A stretch of DNA of 64,000 nucleotides from JAJFJD01 sp965228695 (GTDB lineage Bacteria; Pseudomonadota; Alphaproteobacteria; UBA8366), in contig CBDDIB010000002.1 in the NCBI GenBank assembly GCA_965228695.1, forward strand, positions 372,001 to 436,000. Reading direction: 5' to 3'. The position numbers were made by a program, and so were the translations under genes. Every line of letters begins with the position of its first letter. Position 1 is the first letter of the stretch. Positions 1 to 9,136 of this stretch are shown here, piece after piece. The notes under the pieces were generated by a model. That model searched no databases and was not told the DNA's origin. It worked only from the letters and a program-made list of their open reading frames with translations.

Positions 1-138
1 GATCGCGATAGCATCCTAAACGGCGTGGACGATGCCGCGGCGCGGGCATCCTTGATCGTACCGTTCAGGCCGTCCCCCGATATCGAACCGGAAAGCCGGT
101 CCGGCACCTTCAATATCGTCATCGCCGCACCCGCATAG
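1..138 (+). CDS. 3' end of a gene, possibly TonB-like C-terminal domain
   Basis: The plus strand is open in frame 1 from the first base to TAG at 136-138, giving 45 C-terminal residues with no start in the window. The residues run from a VDDAAARAS-like helix through VPFRPSPDI to the strand FNIVIAAPA. An 'AA..A....PF.P' helix followed by a last beta strand is the pattern of TonB/TolA C-terminal domains, which contact outer-membrane receptors in the periplasm. The assignment rests on this short stretch only, and an unrelated secreted protein is possible. Confidence 0.4.
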   Translation, partial: DRDSILNGVDDAAARASLIVPFRPSPDIEPESRSGTFNIVIAAPA

Positions 139-195
139 GCAAGCAACTGGCGGATTTTCAATGATGTCGTAAGGCCCGTGGACCGGGCCGGGCGG

Positions 196-408
196 CTAGC
201 GCCCCTTCGGACGTCCGCGGGGTTTGCGGCCGGTGCGGCCCGTCGATTCGCGCGGCGTGGCGTCCCGGGGGCCATTGAACGGCAGGACGTTGTCTTCCCG
301 CTGGACCGGCTGTTCCGCGTTCACCGCGATCCATTCCGCCAACAGTTCGGCGACCGCCTCTTCACGCTGCTCGATCGGCGTAAAGGCGGAGGAGCCGCTG
401 TGCTGCAT
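196..408 (-). CDS. small basic hypothetical protein
   Basis: This 70-residue frame on the minus strand starts at MQHSGSSAF; an in-frame ATG at 492 would add 28 residues with poor composition, so I prefer the shorter form. The middle is acidic and helical (EQREEAVAELLAEW) and the C-terminus is basic and proline-rich, ending GRKPRGRPKGR. That end resembles an AT-hook (GRP core between basic residues), so nucleic-acid binding is possible but unproven. The plus strand is also open here, so coding on this strand is not certain. The 263 bp from here to the next gene hold no other gene that I can see. Confidence 0.35.
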   Translation of the reverse strand: MQHSGSSAFTPIEQREEAVAELLAEWIAVNAEQPVQREDNVLPFNGPRDATPRESTGRTGRKPRGRPKGR

Positions 409-671
409 CCGTGCCGAACAGGCCGGACGACGCTGATAAATCCAAAGATTAAACACCGGATACCTCTGTCGCCATGCTTTCCTCCCGTTCAATCACTGTA
501 ATTCGTGTCCGCTGACGGTCAAGCATGAAACAGGATGGCCCATAATCCGATCTATCGGCATCGTACTTTTGGGCAGCCATACCCCCGCTATTCGTGTTAG
601 TGCATTAGGGATAGCCTGCCGGCCCGGTTCCGGGTTCCGACCCCCAGCTTAAATTCAGGGATTACAGTAGT

Positions 672-1610
672 TTGCAAGTTATCCTCGACATTATCTTGCC
701 CGTCTTCGGCGTCATGCTGATCGGCTACGGCGCCGCGCGCCTGGGATTCTTCAGCGAGTCGGCCTGCGCTGGGCTTACAACCTTTGTGTTCAATTTCGCG
801 ATCCCCGTCATGCTATTCCGCAGCCTCGCGACCACCGAATTGCCGCCGGTGTTGCCCTGGGGTCACTTGCTGTCCTTCTATCTCGGCGCCGGCATGGTCG
901 TGATCCTCGGCATGGCCGTCGGCCGGATCGTCCGCAAGCGCGCGCTCGACGGCCAAGGCATCGTCGGGCTCACCGCCGGCTACGGCAATACTGTGCTGAT
1001 CGGCGTCCCGTTGGTGCTCACCGCCTTCGGCGATGCGGCGACATTGCCGCTGTTCCTGATCATCGCCTTCCACAGTGCGATCCTGATCACCAGCGGCACG
1101 GTGATCGTCGAACTCGCGCAGGGCAGCCGGGCGGGGCTTAAGAAATTGCCGGTCAATCTGCTCAAGGCCTTCGCGACCAATCCCATCATCGTGGGATTGA
1201 TGGCGGGGCTGGTCGTCGCCGCCCTGGCCTGGCCGCTGCCCAAGCCGGTCGACGATATCTCGCGCCTGCTCGGCACGGCGGCGGCGCCCTGCGCCCTGTT
1301 CGCGATGGGCGCGGCGCTGCCGCAATACCGCATCGCCGGCAACGTGCTGGAATCGTCGCTGGTGACAACGCTCAAGTTGGCGGCGCATCCGCTGCTGGTC
1401 TGGCTGCTTGCCACCTATGTCTTCACCGTCGATCCCTTGCACAAGCAGGTCGCGGTTATCCTGGCGGCGACCCCGGTCGGCGCGAACGCCTATCTGCTCG
1501 CCGCGCGCTATGACGTGGGGACCGCGACCACCACGACATCGGTCTTCCTCACCACCGGTGCATCGCTGATCACCCTGTCGATCGTGCTGTTGTTGGTCCT
1601 CGCACGGTAA
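672..1610 (+). CDS. AEC family transporter (auxin efflux carrier type permease)
   Basis: A 312-residue integral membrane protein with about ten hydrophobic segments. The N-terminus (ILPVFGVMLIGYGAARLGF, then FVFNFAIPVMLFRSLA) is the standard opening of the AEC family, and the C-terminal half has the matching 'PVGANAYLLAARYD' segment. Bacterial members export or import small organic acids such as malate or malonate in the inner membrane; the substrate here is unknown. The start is TTG at 672, because no ATG fits the expected N-terminus; an AGGG lies about 11 bases upstream. The length is normal for the family. It is probably monocistronic. Confidence 0.85.
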   Translation: MQVILDIILPVFGVMLIGYGAARLGFFSESACAGLTTFVFNFAIPVMLFRSLATTELPPVLPWGHLLSFYLGAGMVVILGMAVGRIVRKRALDGQGIVGLTAGYGNTVLIGVPLVLTAFGDAATLPLFLIIAFHSAILITSGTVIVELAQGSRAGLKKLPVNLLKAFATNPIIVGLMAGLVVAALAWPLPKPVDDISRLLGTAAAPCALFAMGAALPQYRIAGNVLESSLVTTLKLAAHPLLVWLLATYVFTVDPLHKQVAVILAATPVGANAYLLAARYDVGTATTTTSVFLTTGASLITLSIVLLLVLAR

Positions 1611-1684
1611 CCGGCGACGGCCAATCCCTGATACCGCGGGCCACCAGCACCGCGACATAGACTCGGGCCTGTGGATCGGCGACG

Positions 1685-2539
1685 ATGCGGGCAATGAATG
1701 ACCTGCTCGTGCAGTCCGGATTAGCCCCTTTCGCCGCGGCGGCGCTTTGCGCGGGCATCCTGCGGCTGGCCGGCGGGTCGGCCCGCGGCCCCCTTATCGC
1801 GGCCGGCGGCATCGGCATCGGCTTTCTGGTCGGTTTCGTCTTAATCCTCGGCGCGCCGGAGCGGTGGCCACAGTCCTCCAGCGAAAAACTGTTCGCGATC
1901 GCGGCGGTTGCGGCCCTACTGGGCCTGGCGCTCGACCTGTCCCGCGAAGCGCCGCCGGTAACCCGCCTGATTGCCGCCCTAGCGCCCGCCGCCGCGCTGA
2001 CCTGGCTGGGCTGGCCGCGCATCGCCGGGCAGGATTGGATCGATATCGCGACGCTTGCCGCGATCGCCCTCGGCGGCGGCTTCGTGCTGACCCGCCTCTT
2101 CGCCTCCGGGCCGCCGGCCACCGAAGCCGGCGTCAAACTCATGATCGCCTGCATCGCCTTGGCGCTCGTGTCGATCTTCGGCGCGTCGGCCTCGCTGGGC
2201 CAGCTCGCCGGCGCGCTGGCGGCGGCCACGGCCGGGTTCCTGGTCTGGAACTGGCCGGTTGCGCGTTTCCCCGCCGGCGCCGCCGCAGTGCTGGGCGGCG
2301 GCCTGACCTTCGCCGCCCTGACCGGCATCGTCGCCGTGTTCACCGATGCCCCGAAACCGGCACTCGCGATGCTGTTGCCGATCTTCTTCGCCGACCTTGC
2401 GCTGTCGCGCCTTCCCCGCGCCCAACATGGCCTGAAACAGGCGATCCGGCCGATCCTGCTGGCCGCCGCGGCGCTGATCCCGGCGCTGGCCGCCGTCGGC
2501 CTCGCCAGTCTGCTCGGCGGCGGTAGCAGCGGTTATTGA
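1685..2539 (+). CDS. polytopic membrane protein of unknown function
   Basis: A protein of 284 residues that is almost entirely hydrophobic, with long Ala/Leu/Gly-rich runs forming roughly eight to nine membrane spans. I do not recognise a named family. There are no charged catalytic motifs, and the short loops contain a few Pro and Arg residues (for example LDLSREAPPVTRL). Two in-frame ATGs, at 1685 and 1694, are both plausible and neither has a strong ribosome binding site. It follows the AEC permease on the same strand after 74 bp. The reading frame is chosen over the overlapping minus-strand frames because its hydrophobic periodicity is clear and theirs is low-complexity Arg/Gly. Confidence 0.65.
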   Translation: MRAMNDLLVQSGLAPFAAAALCAGILRLAGGSARGPLIAAGGIGIGFLVGFVLILGAPERWPQSSSEKLFAIAAVAALLGLALDLSREAPPVTRLIAALAPAAALTWLGWPRIAGQDWIDIATLAAIALGGGFVLTRLFASGPPATEAGVKLMIACIALALVSIFGASASLGQLAGALAAATAGFLVWNWPVARFPAGAAAVLGGGLTFAALTGIVAVFTDAPKPALAMLLPIFFADLALSRLPRAQHGLKQAIRPILLAAAALIPALAAVGLASLLGGGSSGY

Positions 2540-2710
2540 TGCAAATGGCGCTTGATTTCAGCGTTTCCTGATACCACCCTTACTGTAACCGTCCGGAATG
2601 CCACGGGCTTGTGGGACTTTCGGCGGTTGAACGACGTTTCGTCGACGATTCGTCTCCCCGTGCGACCGATTCAAGGCCTTGGGCCGCACTGAAAGGGATA
2701 GGAGGCGATT

Positions 2711-2827
2711 ATGAATGACCAGACAAAACAAAGTGTTATTTGGACAGCGGGGATCGTCGGAATCCTGGCGATCGCGTTGATCCTTGCCTATGTCTTCGGA
2801 TGGATCCCGGCCCCGGCAGGCGGCTAG
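2711..2827 (+). CDS. 38-residue single-span membrane peptide
   Basis: A short frame of 38 codons opens at ATG 2711, six bases after a GGAGG-type ribosome binding site (about 2700-2705). The peptide has a polar N-terminus (MNDQTKQSV), one uninterrupted hydrophobic span (IWTAGIVGILAIALILAYVFGW) starting near residue 10, and a short IPAPAGG tail. A strong hairpin follows 28 bp after the stop. Good binding site, clean membrane span and own terminator make this a convincing small gene. Small single-span proteins often stabilise membrane complexes, but nothing here names a partner. Confidence 0.7.
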   Translation: MNDQTKQSVIWTAGIVGILAIALILAYVFGWIPAPAGG

Positions 2828-2855
2828 GGATTGCATCCGAAAGGCATCACTTGAA

Positions 2856-2884
2856 CGAGGCGCCGGCGACGGCGCCTCGCTTTA
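2856..2884 (+). terminator. rho-independent terminator-like hairpin
   Basis: CGAGGCGCC (2856-2864) pairs perfectly with GGCGCCTCG (2871-2879) across a 6-base loop, followed by CTTTA. The T tract is short, so termination may be partial. It sits directly after the small membrane peptide gene. Confidence 0.6.
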
Positions 2885-3071
2885 TGTCGGTTCTCGCCAT
2901 GAACCGGCTACCGACATTGGCCGATTGCCGGCAAAAGCCGGCAATGATATGGTCCCGACATGTCGACACACCGTTGGATCAGCCATGGCGCACGAATTAG
3001 CGTCCCGGCCCTTACCAGGGACCGGGTTCGTTTTCCGTACAGCAATGGTTTCTCCGAGAATGGTGTGTCGC

Positions 3072-3389
3072 ATGTCTACTTCAAATTCTGATTCCCGCAA
3101 CGCTGCGGTCGACCCTCAACCGGTCGCGGGGTTTTCCGTCACCGCGCAGCCGTCGCCCGGCGTGATGCCGCGTGTCCTGGAGCAGTTCGCCAAGCGCGGC
3201 CTCGTCCCGACGCAGTGGCAGTCGGCCGTCACGGGCCCGGAACTCGCCATCGACATCCGCATGCAGGGTATGGAGCAAGCGCAAGCGGACTATATCAGCC
3301 GCTGCCTGCGGCAGATTCATCTGGTCGACCGGGTGTTGGTGATCCATGACGCCGCGGCGCCGGCGGAGCGCGCCGCCGACAGCGCTTGA
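3072..3389 (+). CDS. ACT-like small protein (acetolactate synthase small-subunit-like)
   Basis: A protein of 105 residues from ATG 3072. After a polar leader it reads PGVMPRVLEQFAKRGLVP, then ELAIDIRMQGM, then a helix ending RQIHLVDRVLVI. This is the beta-alpha-beta-beta-alpha-beta order of ACT domains and resembles the short IlvM-type regulatory subunit of acetolactate synthase. ACT domains bind amino acids and control partner enzymes. No large acetolactate synthase subunit is adjacent; the nearest ThDP enzyme lies 13 kb away. In-frame ATGs at 3048 and 3060 are alternative starts. The Nudix gene begins 34 bp after the stop. The fold is a pattern judgement, not a search result. Confidence 0.55.
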   Translation: MSTSNSDSRNAAVDPQPVAGFSVTAQPSPGVMPRVLEQFAKRGLVPTQWQSAVTGPELAIDIRMQGMEQAQADYISRCLRQIHLVDRVLVIHDAAAPAERAADSA

Positions 3390-3423
3390 TCGGACCGCAC
3401 GCGGCGGCTATCCAGACGCGGTC

Positions 3424-4281
3424 ATGGCTTTCCTCGATCATATCCGCAGCATCAACAATTTCGATGCGAGCGCCTTCCGGCCATTCGTCGTCGGTAACGA
3501 CCGGGCCGGATATATCCGGCATGACTTCGCCGAAACGCTGGGTCGCTGGGCCAACGTGTTTCAGGTCTCGGACGACGCCGTCCGGCTCGACCCGCGCCTG
3601 AACAGTTTCGAGACGCGGTCCGACGCCGTCGCCGGCCCGATCCGCGCGCTGGCGGACGAGGGCGTCTTCACCGGATGGCGCGGCGAGATCTATCCGGTAA
3701 AGCCCGACTGGCACACGCCGGCGTCGATGCAGTTGGAACGGGCCGCCGCACCCTATTTCGGCGTCCGCGCCTTCGGCGTGCATCTCAACGGATATGTCCG
3801 GAAGGCCGACGGCCTGCATATGTGGGTCGCCCGGCGGGCGCGCGACAAGGCGACCTTCCCCGGGCAACTCGACAACATGGTGGCGGGGGGCCAGCCCATC
3901 GGCATCAGCCTGCACGACAACATGGTCAAGGAATGCGGCGAAGAAGCCGGCGTCCCCGAAGACATCGCGCAAACCGCGATTCCCGTGGGGATGATCAGCT
4001 ATACGCACCAGCCGCCGGAAGGCTGCAAGCCCGATCAGATGTTCTGCTACGACCTGGAAGTCCCGGAGAGTTTTACACCGGCACCGGTGGACGGCGAGGT
4101 CGAGTCTTTCCATTTGTGGCCGATCGCGAAAGTCGCCGAGATCGTCCGCGACAGCGCCGAGTTCAAGTTCAACTGCAATCTGGTGGTGATCGACTTTTTG
4201 ATCCGCCACGGCGTGCTGAACCCGGACACCGAGCCCGACTACACCGCCATCCTGCACGGGCTGCGCAGCGGCGGCGTTTGA
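3424..4281 (+). CDS. DUF4743 plus Nudix hydrolase protein
   Basis: A protein of 285 residues with two parts: an N-terminal region of about 110 residues like DUF4743 (FRPFVVGNDRAGYI), and a Nudix domain. The Nudix box reads GGQPIGISLHDN then MVKECGEEAGV; it keeps the metal-binding E-x-x-E-E core but has Ser in place of the first Glu and Lys in place of Arg. This variant box is typical of the eukaryote-like Tnr3/NUDT20/24 group, whose yeast and plant members act on oxidised thiamine diphosphate. Damaged-cofactor hydrolysis is therefore a reasonable guess, not a demonstrated activity. ATG 3424 is chosen because the DUF4743 pattern begins just after it. It converges on lepA. Confidence 0.8.
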   Translation: MAFLDHIRSINNFDASAFRPFVVGNDRAGYIRHDFAETLGRWANVFQVSDDAVRLDPRLNSFETRSDAVAGPIRALADEGVFTGWRGEIYPVKPDWHTPASMQLERAAAPYFGVRAFGVHLNGYVRKADGLHMWVARRARDKATFPGQLDNMVAGGQPIGISLHDNMVKECGEEAGVPEDIAQTAIPVGMISYTHQPPEGCKPDQMFCYDLEVPESFTPAPVDGEVESFHLWPIAKVAEIVRDSAEFKFNCNLVVIDFLIRHGVLNPDTEPDYTAILHGLRSGGV

Positions 4282-4294
4282 CCGCACCGGCCGG

Positions 4295-6097
<1,803 letters not shown>

Positions 6098-6135
6098 CGC
6101 CGTTCCGGCACTCCTACGTCAGCGGTGAAACCAGC

Positions 6136-6303
6136 CTATAACACGCAAATCTTGGCAAAATCCGCGGCTTCGTTCGCGCTCCAATCGCCTTTCGGCTTCG
6201 CTTTCATGTCCGCGCACCAATCCTTGCTGCCGACCTCGGGCGAGCAGGCGGCAAACGCCCCGGTTTGCGCAACCATGATTCCAAGCCGCATGAATTTTTT
6301 CAT
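6136..6303 (-). CDS. DUF3012 small lipoprotein
   Basis: A 55-codon frame on the minus strand, starting MKKFMRLGIMVAQTG. Residues 17-20 (FAAC) form a lipobox-like site with the lipid-acceptor cysteine at 20, immediately followed by SPEVGSKDWCADMKAKPKGD and then WSANEAADFAKICVL. This C-S-P-E-V-G-S-x-x-W-C pattern with 'KPKGDW' is the signature of DUF3012 family putative lipoproteins, whose function is unknown. A GAGGGGGG ribosome binding site lies just upstream of ATG 6303. Two further cysteines (30 and 53) could form a disulphide. It lies 38 bp upstream of lepA on the same strand, so it may be co-transcribed. Confidence 0.85.
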   Translation of the reverse strand: MKKFMRLGIMVAQTGAFAACSPEVGSKDWCADMKAKPKGDWSANEAADFAKICVL

Positions 6304-6387
6304 CCCGTTGCCCCCCTCGCGTTTGGAGTCGGCAGGAAGATACGGGCGACGCCGCCAAGACGCAATGCACCATTCGCAGGCCGCTGG

Positions 6388-7992
6388 TTACTCCGCCACC
6401 AGCTTTTCCAGCGTCTCCAGCCGGTCGGCCTCGTGGTGCGGCTTGTCCCAGCGAATCCGGTGGACGCGCGGGAAGCGCATCGCGAGTTTCGACTTGTGCC
6501 GCGCGGAGCGGTGCACCGAGTCGAAGGCGATTTCCAGCACCAGGCCGGGCTCGACCGCGCGGACCGGGCCGTAGCGTTCGGTGCTGTGGCCGCGCACCCA
6601 TTTGTCCAATTCGGCCAGCTCCGCGTCGGTAAAGCCGAAATACGCCTTGCCGACCGGCACCAGTTCGGACTTGCCGTCGTCGCCGGGCCGCCAGCAGCCG
6701 AAGGTGAAATCCGAATAGAAGGACGACCGCCGTCCATGTCCGCGCTGCGCGTACATGACCACGCAATCGGCCAGCATGGGGTCGCGTTTCCATTTGAACC
6801 ACGGCCCTTTCGGGCGGCCGGCGGTATACGCACTGTCGCCGCGCTTCAACATCAGGCCTTCGATCCCGTTGGCGCGGGCGTCGTCGCGCAACGCCGACAG
6901 GTCGTCCCAGGCCCGGAACGGCACCAGCGGCGACAAATCCATCCGGCCGGGCGATTCGCGCCGCATCCAGTTGTCGAGCCGACCGCGCCTATCATCGAAC
7001 GGCATTCCACGCAGATCCTCGTCGCCGTCAAACAGCATGTCGTAGAGCCGCACATGCGCCGGATGATCGGCCAGCATCTGCTTGGTCACGCGCTTCCGGT
7101 TCAGCCGCTGCTGCAGATGGTTGAAGGGGGCGACATCGCCGTCGCGCAGCACCAGCAATTCGCCGTCGACCACCGCGTCGAAGTCCATCGCCTCGACGAT
7201 ATCGGGGAAGGCGGCACTGATGTCGTCGCCGGTGCGGGAGTAGACCCGCCGCTCGCCCCCGCCCGCGACCAGTTGCACGCGGATGCCGTCCCATTTCCAC
7301 TCGGCCCGGAAATCGCCCGGGTCGAGCGTCTCCAACGCGCCGTCTTCCAGCGGGTTGGCCAGCATCAGCGGCCGGAAGGCGATGCGGCGGTCGACCGGCG
7401 GCGGTCCGGCGCGACCTTCCAGCCAGGCGAACAGCGAAACATAGGGCGGTTCGAGCCCGAACCAGATTTCCTCGATCTCCTCCAGCGACACCGCGTCGGC
7501 CAGCGGCGCGCCGCCGAGCCGGGTCAGCGCGGTCTTCGCGAGCCGGGCCGACACCCCGACGCGCAGTCCGCCCATGATCAGCTTCAGCAAGGCATAGCGT
7601 CCGTCAGCATCGAGGACGTCCAACCAGCTTTCGAGCAACCCCGGCACCTCAGAACGCCCGGCATTCTGAAGCGCCGTTACCACGTCGCCAAGACGCAACG
7701 GCGTTTCCGCCGGCGTCCCGTCGTCCGGCCAGATCAGCGACACGGTTTCCGCCAGATCGCCGACATAGTCGTAGGACAGGCGGAACAACACCGGATCGAC
7801 CCGCGCCTCGGTCAACCCGCGCACCAGCGCCGGTTTCGCATGGCGCTGCGTCAGGCCGTCGGTCAGCGCGGCCAGCGCCCAACCGCGGTCCGGGTCCGGC
7901 GTGCTCCGGAAATAGTCCGCGAGCAGCCGCAGCTTGCCGTTGCGCGACGGCGTATAGACCAGCCCGTCCAGCAGGGCGGCGAAGGCCTTCAC
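6388..7992 (-). CDS. ATP-dependent DNA ligase of the ligase-associated repair set
   Basis: A 534-residue protein. The adenylation motif I is EWKWDGIR with the nucleotide-binding lysine at residue 233, followed by YSRTGDDI (motif Ia), VVDGELL (motif III) and motif V (EGLMLKR). About 200 residues of N-terminal helical domain precede it, and a C-terminal OB-fold follows. This is the bacterial ATP ligase with a DNA-binding N-terminal domain that occurs with an MBL exonuclease, an Lhr-type helicase and PdeM. The 5' end overlaps the stop of the exonuclease gene by four bases (7989-7992), so the two are translationally coupled. The role is sealing of repaired DNA in the cytoplasm. This is separate from the NAD-dependent replicative ligase, which is not in the window. 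Confidence 0.93.
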   Translation of the reverse strand: MKAFAALLDGLVYTPSRNGKLRLLADYFRSTPDPDRGWALAALTDGLTQRHAKPALVRGLTEARVDPVLFRLSYDYVGDLAETVSLIWPDDGTPAETPLRLGDVVTALQNAGRSEVPGLLESWLDVLDADGRYALLKLIMGGLRVGVSARLAKTALTRLGGAPLADAVSLEEIEEIWFGLEPPYVSLFAWLEGRAGPPPVDRRIAFRPLMLANPLEDGALETLDPGDFRAEWKWDGIRVQLVAGGGERRVYSRTGDDISAAFPDIVEAMDFDAVVDGELLVLRDGDVAPFNHLQQRLNRKRVTKQMLADHPAHVRLYDMLFDGDEDLRGMPFDDRRGRLDNWMRRESPGRMDLSPLVPFRAWDDLSALRDDARANGIEGLMLKRGDSAYTAGRPKGPWFKWKRDPMLADCVVMYAQRGHGRRSSFYSDFTFGCWRPGDDGKSELVPVGKAYFGFTDAELAELDKWVRGHSTERYGPVRAVEPGLVLEIAFDSVHRSARHKSKLAMRFPRVHRIRWDKPHHEADRLETLEKLVAE

Positions 7993-9011
7993 GCCTCCTC
8001 CTCCTCGCGGCCTATCAGGGACAGCGCTTCCGCCTCGATCCCGTGCGACCGCGCGTAATGCACCAGCGCGTCCTCGCGGCCGTGGGTGACCCAGACGCGC
8101 GGCGCCTGCACGTCATGCAGCGTCGCGGTCAGTTCGTCCCAATCCGCGTGATCGGACAGGATCAGCGGCAATTCCACACTGCGCTGCCGCGCCCGCTGGC
8201 GCACCCGCATCCAGCCCGACGCCATCGCCGTCACCGGGTTGGGGAAGCCGCGCGACCAGCGGTCCCGCAACGACGAGGGCGGGCACAGCACGATCTCGCC
8301 GGCGAAGCCCTTCTTGCTCTCGCGCCCGACCGGCCGCAGCGGGCCGAGAGCGACGCCCTGCGCGGCATAAAGATCGCACAGTTCCGTCAGCGCGCCGTGC
8401 AGATGGATCGGCCGATCGTATCCGGCATCGCGCAATAGCGCGATCACCCGCTGCGCCTTGCCGAGCGCGTAGACGCCGACCAGATGCACCCGGTCGGGAT
8501 TCCGCGCCAGCGACTGCAGCAGCTTCTGGATTTCCTCGCCGTCGGGCGGATGGCGGAAGACGGGCAAGGCAAAGGTCGCTTCGGTCACGAACAGGTCGCA
8601 GGGCACCGGCTCGAAGCTCCCGCAGGTCGGGTCGCGCCGCCGCTTGTAGTCGCCGGAGATCACCACCCGCGTGCCCGTGTGCTCGATCACGACCTGCGCG
8701 CTGCCGAGAATATGCCCCGCGGGCGCGAGCCGGACCGTCGCGCCGCCGAAGGACCGGGTCTCGCCGTAAGCCGCTTCGTCGTAAGTCTTCGCCGCGCCCG
8801 CGCCAAAGCGCGACCGCATGATCGCCGCCGTGCCCGGCGTCGTCAGCACCGCGTCATGCCCGGCCCGCGCGTGATCCGCATGGCCATGGGTGATCACCGC
8901 GCGGTCCACCGGCCGGTGCGGATCGATGTAGAAATCGCCCGCCGCGCAGTACAAACCCTGCGGCGTCACGCGCAGCCATGCCTCCGGCGAAGATTTTTCC
9001 GTCCGCGGCAT
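7989..9011 (-). CDS. ligase-associated DNA exonuclease (metallo-beta-lactamase fold)
   Basis: A 340-residue protein of the beta-CASP/SNM1-like metallo-beta-lactamase group. The metal site is HGHADHARAGH near residues 40-50 (HxHxDH), followed by PAGHILGSAQ and VVISGDYK, and the C-terminal ILSDHADW and VTHG segments of the beta-CASP nucleases. The family name 'ligase-associated DNA exonuclease' reflects its consistent position next to the ligase, as here. It likely trims DNA ends before ligation. It is divergent from the helicase gene across a 125-bp gap (9012-9136), which must carry promoters for both arms. Confidence 0.9.
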   Translation of the reverse strand: MPRTEKSSPEAWLRVTPQGLYCAAGDFYIDPHRPVDRAVITHGHADHARAGHDAVLTTPGTAAIMRSRFGAGAAKTYDEAAYGETRSFGGATVRLAPAGHILGSAQVVIEHTGTRVVISGDYKRRRDPTCGSFEPVPCDLFVTEATFALPVFRHPPDGEEIQKLLQSLARNPDRVHLVGVYALGKAQRVIALLRDAGYDRPIHLHGALTELCDLYAAQGVALGPLRPVGRESKKGFAGEIVLCPPSSLRDRWSRGFPNPVTAMASGWMRVRQRARQRSVELPLILSDHADWDELTATLHDVQAPRVWVTHGREDALVHYARSHGIEAEALSLIGREEEEA

Positions 9012-9136
9012 TTGTTCCCTTTCCGTTCCAATCGAGTCCTTATATGCTTGAGCCGCTCGCCGGTGGCAAGACCGGTGGATGAACCAGCAAAGCGCGCATC
9101 AAGCGGCAACGACGACAGGGACCCTCCGAGAAACCT

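Noticed and set aside
547..558. CCGAT-CT-ATCGG palindrome upstream of the AEC permease
   Set aside because: Five-base arms are too short to call an operator without copies elsewhere.
2558..2836. Minus-strand frame of 92 residues opposite the small membrane peptide
   Set aside because: Arg/Asp-rich composition, and the plus-strand peptide has a better binding site and terminator.
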